From Plantago elongata (lineage: Eukaryota > Streptophyta > Magnoliopsida > Lamiales > Plantaginaceae): a DNA stretch of 24,160 nucleotides. Within the stretch, counting starts at the first letter, position 1, and each line of letters starts with the position of its first letter. The notes under the pieces were generated by a model. That model was not told the DNA's origin. It saw nothing but the letters and a program-made list of their open reading frames with translations, and made no database searches. The stretch covers positions 1 to 24,160 of the forward strand of contig JAYMSP010002461.1 in NCBI GenBank assembly GCA_036897095.1, read 5' to 3'. The translations under genes and the position numbers were made by a program. This document shows, one piece after another, positions 16,339 through 24,160 of the stretch.

Positions 16339-19300
16339 AAATCTTCACATTGCTTATTTCTCCAAGTGTCACCATTTGCATATACTTAATGTTTGCGTCG
16401 TATTTGTGTTTTATGTGTTATCTTTCCGGTTATTCTTGAAACCACCAAGTATCAAATGCAATGTATCATAGCCATTTTAAATAGAGATTAAGGGTCTCCA
16501 TCTCGTCATAGTTCAATTAGTGCCTGAATCCATTACAAGAAAAGATGTAAGGCATATATATGAAACAAGAATCTGGTAAATTTGGCACAAAAAACCTTGA
16601 GGATGCACCATTAGACTGGCATAAAGAAGCACCATCTTTTACCTTTGCTTAAAGTTCAAGTCTTCTGTGGATTCTTGAATTTAGATCAGCTAATTAGAAC
16701 ATATATGACTTAACTAAAGCTATATACTAAAGTCAATTGGATGATTCATTTTCAACCCCATTGACCAAGTCTTTTGCTCTGAATAAAATAATTATCAGTA
16801 TTGTTAACTTTCTCATATCCATGAACTGAGGGCATAAGGCATACTATGTTTGATGATTTATTATTAAATAGGAAGGATAAGTGTCAGTATATGAAGCGTA
16901 CGTACTGTAACTTAAACAATAGCGTAATTTTCTCCTTTTTTTTATTATAATTCTAATTAAATTTTATTTTATTATTTATTCTCAATTTTGCTTTTTAAAT
17001 TAAAATTAAAATTTTAGTTTTTATTTTTTTCTAATATTACGTGGCATGAGTGGAAGTCCAATTTGAAAGAGAGTGTTTGATCATGTTACACCTCAGCAGT
17101 TAATATGGTCAATGGTTGATTTTTCGACTAAAAGATTAAAATTGTCAGAAATTATAAAATAAATGACTAAATTTGTCGATGAGAGTAAATATTATATTAT
17201 GTGAAATTTTGGGACTAAAAATATCTTCCTCCGGAATTTTTATACATGCAATGGAATATCTTTTTCTTTGAGCCACAACCACAAGGAAATGACAAAAGGA
17301 TAGAATATAATAATATTTGGTTCTTTACTTTCATGTGAAAGCAATCAGGGAAAAAAGGATGAATGAGCATGTACACAATGATTTTGCTGTGGCCTGACTC
17401 ACATATTTAGTTTTAGGTCGGCCGGGATTGCAATAAATTATACTGCTAAGTGATTAATTGTTTGGTTTTTCGTTTTGATTTGTCCTAAAATTAAGTTAAT
17501 CGAACATTTGAACTAGTGTAAGTTTTAGCACATGAAAACATTTGGGATTTTGTAATGTGGCATAACTCTATATTTTGGTACAGGTTTGAGAAGAGTTGCC
17601 AACTAGCTGGAATGCCAGGCAAAGATCCGGGGAGAGCCTATTGAGGCAATATCCATTCTGTTTGAGACGCCTATTTGAGGATGTTGTGCCTTATAGACAG
17701 GGTGATTTATAGCGATCAATGCACATAATTCCAGATATCGCAATGTGTTCATGACCCTGAGGTACATTTTGATTACTATCCGACCACCCAGTTTGTTAGG
17801 TATATGGAGAACTGTGTTCCATCTTCTCAACTCTTTAATCATAATCTGGTTTGTCCTAAAGGTTTAACACCTAGCCTTTGTTAATATGTTGCCGAGAGAT
17901 AATACCTTAGACGGAAATCGAATAATACATCATCCATTCCACAAAATCGATCCCATATACTTGAGAGTATCTTGTACGTGGTTACACTTGTTCTTTAGTT
18001 ATAAGTTGCCCCATACAGGAGTCTTTTGAGTATTCTCAAATCAACTCTTTTCAAAGTGACAATCCTAAATTCAGAAAGGGCAGTTGGTTACCAATGGCAA
18101 GTGGAAAGTTCACTTCTTGATTTGGAGACCTTGAGTTGAGAGTCTAGACTAGAGAAATTCCAACTTGTATTTCTGATGAAGGGGGGGCCTTTACTTGTGT
18201 TTTGTGTGGCGGACTGATTCTCAACATAATTGTTTTTAGCGTGACGGAAGAAGTATATGCATAATCTGAGCAACAAATCGGTCATAAAATTGTACTGTTC
18301 AAGAAAATAAAGAGGGAAAAGCTATGGAGAAATAAAAGAGAGTGAGAATGGCAAACAACAAATCCTAAAAGTCATGTAGTAGATCAGATCAGTAGTGTTG
18401 TAGATTTCTTGGGTTTCGAGCAAAGGAGGTTTGGTTCTTAATGCTGGAATCAAAATCCAATGATTGATTTTACAAAGCATTGCCATCTTAGTGCTATACA
18501 TTCATTCATTCCCTTGTCTACTCCATCAATAGCTAATCTTAATTTATGGACAAGATCATTAGATGCAAAGTTAAAAGGATTGCTAAAAGAGAATGATCTG
18601 CCTTATTAGCTGTTAGTAACTAATCTGATTTCAGATCTTTATCCCTGTGTCTCTCTCACTATTTGACATTAACATCTTTTCCTCTTGAGCGATACTAGTA
18701 TCGTTCAGTTGATGCAGAAAAAGACTAATTGCACGGTTGCACCCACCAGACACAAACACTACACTGTGGGTTCCGTATAGATTGTGCCTGGTAAATGCCT
18801 CCAGCACATATATTCCCAACGGTGTGAAACTCACTACGCGTGATTGATTTGTAGTTGTCAAAAAGGTTATCATCGAATGTTTGATATCGAAATGCAAGGG
18901 CTCTTTCCCTGTAAGTGCACATTCTTGAAGGGGTGTGACATGAAAACTGTTTGTTGGGAAGTAATTTGTCGCGTATAGGGCACATGATCATGCCCTATAA
19001 TGCAACTGACAAGATAATGCATTGCATGCTTGTAATTGGATGAGTAAAGAAGGGAGGGAATATCAATAATTAGTGAAATTGTTGGGTGGCCCAAAGGTTT
19101 GAAAAAAATGAAAAGAAAAAGAAAGAGTGATAAAAATGAAGTGGCTGGCTAAGCTTTCTCTTTAAACAGGTGCTGTACTTGAAGTAACTTTTGGTGACTT
19201 TAATATATTCCATAACAAGATAGTAGTATAAAGTAGATTCTGGGATGATGCTTTCTTGCAATTTTAAGGTCATCCAGGAGAAGGTCCTGTGAATCAAAAG

Positions 19301-20214
19301 TCACTTAACCAAAAGTTGTATTGTATCTCATCAATTATTATTCTGTTCTGGGACCCGATCAGAGACTTAGTTGTCGAACTAGTAATAGACCGTGCTTCGC
19401 CCTAGCATCGAACAAACCCGACTTGAAGAATTTGGCCTCCCTTAAAAGTTAAAGCCACACACAAAAGTATCTTGTCAACATCTTTACCAAATTATGTGAC
19501 TAGATGTATAATTATAGTGTATCATTACCATAGAGATTAAGAGGTGTCACATTTGCTCTCTGAAAGTGACGTGAGCACGACGAAACAAGTGAAGTAGCAT
19601 TCTACTTTTGTTAGATACAGTATAAAGATAATTTGGTTGGATTGCATAGAATGGGAAGTGAAGTTGATCTGCTAGACCTGAGCTGCAGTTCAAGAACCAA
19701 AACTGAGAGACCAGTTGAGTCTGTTCTTCTTCCTTGTCTGTGGCTTCCCATCTTTTGAGGCTCACATGTGATATCATGTTCTTTCAACAACTGAAGAGTT
19801 GTCTCGTTGGTAACATACGGGAAGTATTGGTATATCGTTAGATACATAATATATATAACTGTTATCAGGTCTAATAGAACTTTTTCAAAGTATAACTTAA
19901 ACGACACCCCTGCTGGTTGTTCACCTTGCGTATATCGACTGGACGCTTGCAATCTCCAGGTCCTCCCGGACAATGACACAGGATATTAATTGGACACTTA
20001 ACAACATACCTCAGTGTATTCGAAAAATTGAAGTTGCTTGTTATTCATCCAGAATGACAATTGATGTTCCAAAGAGGTAACTTAATCGGTAGCTTCTGGC
20101 AGTATATAATATGCATGACTATTGCATTTTTAATGTTATCATTTACAAGACAAGATTGGGGATTCAAAGAGAACTTCAAATCAATTTGCGTTAGTATCCC
20201 ATGATTAAAGATTT
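16339..20214. other. Gene-poor region, no supportable gene
   Basis: Almost 4 kb in which I could not assemble a protein gene. The open frames here (17603-17842, 18088-18285, 18631-19094, 19070-19297 and 19547-19989) lack recognisable motifs and convincing splice partners. Very AT-rich runs lie at 16920-17040. A perfect 14-base palindrome (cgatactagtatcg) is at 18690-18703. Non-coding transcripts or degraded transposons are possible but not shown. Confidence 0.5.
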
Positions 20215-20345
20215 AAAGGTATCCTTAATTTGGAATCCTGATTACTCCCACACTCCAAACCATCATGTGTGACTACATCAAGGATCGAACTATGTACCTA
20301 CTCCTTACCACTTCAGCTCCATTCCATTCCACTGCACCACTTTAT
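20215..20345 (-). mobile_element. tRNA-derived SINE relic
   Basis: On the minus strand, gagctgaagtggtaaggag (about 20317-20299) resembles a Pol III A box and tagttcgatcc (about 20293-20283) a B box, spaced as in tRNA-derived SINEs. The tail reads gatgtagtcacacatgatgg and gagtaatcaggatt. It does not fold as an intact tRNA. The borders are approximate. Confidence 0.55.
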
Positions 20346-21303
20346 GGATAGAATTCGGATGTAATTTGCACTGCATGTATAGGGCCAGTATTAGGCTTTC
20401 TTAGCTTGTAGGTAATCTGCAAAATTTATACGGAGCAATAAGAATCATTCTGTATATCTATAGTGTTTTCTAATTCGATCTCATTCTCCAATGTAAATTG
20501 TTTGTCAGGATGCTAAGTTATCAGGAAGACATGAAAATTATACAGGGATCTTCATCAGGACATGGAAACCACATCACACGTTGCATTTCAAGTTTTGGGT
20601 TCCATGTACAAAAACGCTAGGATGTACTGTGCAATAACTATTCAGGCCTGAAACTATCAGGGACTGAAAATCGAATGGTATAGAAGATATGAAGTAGATT
20701 AGTAGAAGTACTGAACTAAGATGACCAAAAGAAAGGAGTTGCTTGCAATTTTCTGCTTTTCCCTGCTATCAATTACAGTTGTGCGTTTCGTTTTAAGTAT
20801 TGTACATTAGGTTTTGTTATAACCCTTTTTGTATTGAGTTACAGAATCGTTGCTATAAAGGTTCCTCTGTTTACTCACTTGATCATTCACTCTGTTTTGT
20901 AAACAAACTTCTCAAAAGATGGAGTTTTTTTTGCTCTGTTTCTAGTTTCTACTTCTTCTTCGAGTTGATTAGTTGAGGAAATCTTCGGTTTCTGTTTCAT
21001 TACAGAAACCCACACAGGGAACCTTAAAACACCTTATGTATATGATCTTAATCGTGTTAACTCCCTTTCAGACTGATTGCCAGAGACTTCAGGAACAAAC
21101 ACTAGGCTGTTACACTAAAAGCATCATTGTTATACATATCAAATGACGATTATTGATTAACATATATGCACATTACAAGAACGCTAGAAATCGACATAAC
21201 TCCATTCTATAGATGGAGGACTAGGGAACAAACTGTAATGTACATTACTACATCATAGTATAATAACCAAGGAAGACCATTTGCCTCTGGTAGAGTACAC
21301 AGA
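20346..21303. other. Spacer downstream of the PSY-like gene
   Basis: No gene. A plus-strand TATAAAG at 20854-20860 is followed by an ATG at 20919 that opens with a hydrophobic MEFFLLCF and stops after eight codons. This is too short to call. Confidence 0.5.
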
Positions 21304-21623
21304 TTAGGGATTTGGTGTATGACGGTTATTGGCTCCCGAACCAGGGTAGTCCCTGTTAATCTCGAAATCCATTCTCCCGAGAGGGCTCGTCTGATCAGCT
21401 TTAGGCCCCATCAGCTGCTCCTACATTAATGTACACAATAAAAACATAAGGCAGACCAATGAAATGTATAAGAGAATGTTCGATGATTTGCAAAGCGTAC
21501 CTTGAATGTGCCTTCCGGAGAAGACACAGCTCTACCTAATGCCTCTGCAGTCAGATCAGTTGAGCAAACAAGGAATGAAACTGCCAGTATAGTTATGTAC
21601 AGGTGAAGGCTATTGTAGGCCAT
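21304..21623 (-). CDS. PSY-type tyrosine-sulfated signalling peptide precursor
   Basis: Two coding exons on the minus strand, 21623-21501 and 21420-21304, joined by an 80-nt GT-AG intron in phase 0, giving 79 aa. Residues 1 to about 27 are a signal peptide (MAYNSLHLYITILAVSFLVC, ending near AEA). A variable propeptide follows. The last 15 residues are DYPGSGANNRHTPNP, with Asp65-Tyr66 as the expected tyrosylprotein sulfotransferase site, then the AN, H and P positions. This matches the PSY family pattern (DY, four residues, AN, two residues, HxP), whose members are secreted growth or stress signals read by LRR receptor kinases. The mature peptide sits at the extreme C-terminus. The gene is easily missed because neither exon stands out alone. 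The alternative is a different DY-type sulfated peptide. Confidence 0.85.
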
Positions 21624-21668
21624 TTCTTGGAAGATTTTGTTGAAGGCTAATGAGGATAAACAGGCTCT

Positions 21669-21677
21669 CTATTTATA
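21669..21677 (-). promoter_or_regulatory. TATA box of the PSY-like gene
   Basis: TATAAATAG on the minus strand, about 46 bases before the ATG at 21623. This gives a short leader. Confidence 0.7.
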
Positions 21678-24160
21678 CATGAAATTTCTTGATATGTTCC
21701 AGAAAAAATTACTAAACTTGTCTGCTTTTTTGTAGCTAGCTTATAGGCATGTAATGTGGAAGTTGGCAGGATCCCAAAATTGATGGTTGGGGTTAAACTA
21801 TATTGCCAGTTCAATGAACAAAGCACCATCTTCTGTCTGTTTTTGTAATAGTTAAATTAGTTTAATCAGATCATGGGACTTGATTAATGGAGCACCTTCT
21901 AAGAAATGGATTAAAGTCAATGCTTAGATTAGATAATATCCCACCATCTAATTATAATTAGTGAGGCTGAAAGATAATCTATCTCAGATGGATTTGCATA
22001 TCTCTTATTGCTGTTATTCTGTATATTTCCACCTGAAAGTCAAGAATTAAGAAGAGATTAGAGAAAGCTAGAAGCCAGGTCATTTCATTTTTGTTTGTCC
22101 TGTTCTTAGCCCTTAGTTATCCTACCTACTGGGAATATGTCTGGAATGATAAGGAATAACTATCTTCCCCGACATTTTTAGGGAATAGTTGAGTTACTTG
22201 TTATATTCAATTCAGTGATGGAAAGTTAAATCTTGAAACGTCTTGTACATGTATGGGAGATGGATCTTTCCTCGACTTGACCATCGAATTGCCCTTAAGG
22301 CATCGGGCCTTAGTTTTGATTCGTGGTTACACATGCATGAGGCCAGATAGATTTAATTTCTCCGTCTTAAATATCTAAACTAAATAACTAAAACAATATG
22401 GTAAGTGTGACGAAACTCCATATTGGTGTTTGGTACGTACCCCGTGTCCTAACTCTAACGAAACTAAGAGCACTTTTACAAGGTTCAAATCTTTTTCGGG
22501 GCAAGTTTTAACCATTCGAACTTTTGAGTACCTGTTTCAAGTTTTCTCTAATTACTCCACAATGTTATTTTGCAATAATAAATATTTGTGATTAGTGTCG
22601 ACTTGACTCTGATTTGACTCTGATTGTCTGATCCACTTTGGTATTGATACAAAACAAACCCTACAATAATAAATTAGTATAGATATGTTTGTAAATTGTA
22701 ATAGCTTTATTCTGAGATTATGTATGTAATTGTAATAAGGACAGTTAATCGAGTTAAGCACTTTGAGGCCTAGTGCGTTACTGTCGGCCAAAAATGAAAA
22801 GATGAAGCTGCATTGCGATGTCCAGTGAGCAACAGTGAAGCTGGAAATGCCACATTAGGCTACCATAATCCAACTTTTCTTATTATAATCGAAGATGATA
22901 TGATTACATGATCAAAATTTTGTCTCGGATTAGGTTACGGTTTGGGGAATTTAGATGATTATCTTTCTTAATTCGTCCTGCTGCTAAAATAGATGTTCCA
23001 TCAAAAGTTAGTTCGTCCTCTAGTGATAACTCTTTATGAATTCATGAAAAGTTTCGAATACGAGGAAATGCCATATCCCTCATACTTGAGTATTTCACAC
23101 ACTCATGTAGTATTAATACGTACTTATTTTATGTGCTTTTGTATTCTACTTGTTCTTTACAAAAAAAAATATGGTTTTTACCAAGATACAACCTTATTTT
23201 TATGACACACAAATAAAATAAAATAAATCGGAATTCTCTTCAGCCCATTCACAAAACCAAAAGCAACATACACAAATCAAACATTCCTCTCAAAATTTGT
23301 TGTTTGATAATATGTTTAGGTCAAGTGTGTCCTAAAAATCATATATATATAAGTTGTAAAATAATTTAGTACTTGAATTTATTGTCCATTATAATCTAGC
23401 TAATCTAATCACTTGGTAAAATAATGGGCAAATTACATCTGCACCCCTGTTAGATTTAAAAGTTGTAGATGGCTACCATCCAGACCAACAATTATATATA
23501 AGTTTTAGTCGATAAAAATCAATTACATCCAGGTTCACTATTTGACTTTCAGTGAACTTAAGTCCGGAAAAGTCATTTCTGCCCCTGTTTGAATTTCAGA
23601 TTTTGCATTTGGTCAAACAGACTTAACTCCACGTGACACGAACCAATTCTTTTCAGTATCTTCTTCATAAACAAATTAGGCAAAAGCAAATCAAAATCAC
23701 TTCACTTCAAAATGAAATTGATTTCTCTGCACTGCAAACAAGTCCACCATTCCACCATTCAAGGCCACCCAATTTCGGCCGCTTGAGTCCGTATTTCGCC
23801 GTTCGCTTCCAATATATTTCAAATTCAACAAAATTCAATTAGATCTGTGTTAAATATTCACTCCCATCAACCTGCAAAAACCCAAAACAAATCAGTCAAT
23901 GCAACACAATAGTACAATCTAACCGATCCATGGCTGAAAGCTCAAGAATTTGCAATAAAAATTGAGTCTTTGGACGAAATGAAGAAAACCCATCTGGTTC
24001 AGAGCATGTACAGATGAACCTTGGTCAATCAAGATTGATTCTTGATGGAAGCACGTATGAGAGAAACGAGAAAATGTAAATGGTGGGGTGTCAAGGTTCT
24101 CCACTCAGTTTATGTACATTTATTTAATCGGAACAGGTGCCGCTTCTCTCATATCAATCG
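21678..24160. other. Terminal region without a confident gene
   Basis: AT-rich upstream sequence of the PSY-like gene, then spacer. A diverged repeat-like block lies at 23425-23640. From 23730 to the window end the composition becomes less AT-rich. On the minus strand a possible splice acceptor (tttttgcag, near 23873-23881) follows a stretch that could be a 5' exon. A gene may begin or end near the right edge, but the coding sequence is not evident. Confidence 0.45.
23425..23640. repeat. Possible repeat element with internal direct repeat
   Basis: ttacatctgcacccctgtta near 23434 recurs imperfectly as catttctgcccctgtttga near 23574, both followed by an attt-type stretch. This pattern is common in plant transposon-derived repeats. 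The element type is not identified. Confidence 0.3.

Noticed and set aside
18690..18703. Perfect 14-base palindrome as an operator or recombination site
   Set aside because: Isolated palindromes of this size are expected by chance in 24 kb searches of this kind, and no associated gene or second copy was found.
19651..19758. 35-aa plus-strand reading frame after a TATAAAG
   Set aside because: The TATA-like motif is only 30 bases before the ATG, leaving no leader, and the peptide has no known motif or signal sequence.
20283..20345. Functional tRNA gene on the minus strand
   Set aside because: Only the A- and B-box-like parts are recognisable. I could not form an acceptor stem or an anticodon arm.
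20919..20945. Start of a secreted protein (MEFFLLCF) after a TATA-like site
   Set aside because: It stops after eight codons. A homopolymer-length change would extend it only slightly, and no downstream exon could be linked.
23919..24104. 61-aa minus-strand open frame at the right edge
   Set aside because: No recognisable family features. The acceptor-like site nearby is not enough to define a gene without sequence beyond the window.

Overview
This is plant nuclear DNA. It is AT-rich, with short GT-AG introns, canonical TATA boxes, MITE and SINE relics, and dicot gene families. The mix of families and the MITE types suggest a eudicot, perhaps an asterid, but the species is not determined. 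Most genes here are split, so the coding models below were assembled by joining exons at splice sites in the correct phase.

Region 1-8700 is an RNase T2 (S-like RNase) cluster on the + strand. Two very similar secreted enzymes (427-1462 and 2629-3676, 229 aa each) are followed by a more diverged paralogue (4560-5647, 235 aa) whose C-terminus ends in RDEL, an ER-retention-type signal. A 5'-truncated, frameshifted fourth copy lies at 8253-8700. An intronless F-box gene (6011-7261, - strand) sits between the third gene and the relic. All three live copies keep both catalytic motifs and the same four-exon structure. Gene 2 has an unusual GC donor at intron 1. P1BS-type sites (PHR1 binding, phosphate starvation) lie in the promoters of genes 2 and 3. 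The arrangement superficially recalls an S-locus (RNase plus F-box), but the genes have S-like RNase structure.

Region 8900-10010 (- strand) holds a four-exon gene for a uL18 (L18p/L5e) ribosomal-family protein of 168 aa with a plastid-type transit peptide. An AT-rich spacer with a ~102-bp tandem repeat leads to an intronless RING-H2 E3 ligase (11923-12510, + strand). Its promoter carries a perfect heat-shock element, a G-box, an ABRE and a DRE core. A possible copia-type relic follows.

Region 13883-15230 (- strand) encodes a five-exon MYB-CC (PHR/PHL-type) transcription factor of 313 aa with a C-terminal LxLxL (EAR-like) motif.

Region 15.3-21.3 kb is gene-poor. It has a clear Stowaway-type MITE and a tRNA-like SINE relic, but no protein gene I can defend. 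At 21304-21623 (- strand) a two-exon gene encodes a 79-aa secreted precursor ending in a PSY-type sulfated-peptide motif (DYPGSGANNRHTPNP). From 21.7 kb to the end I see repeats and no confident gene.
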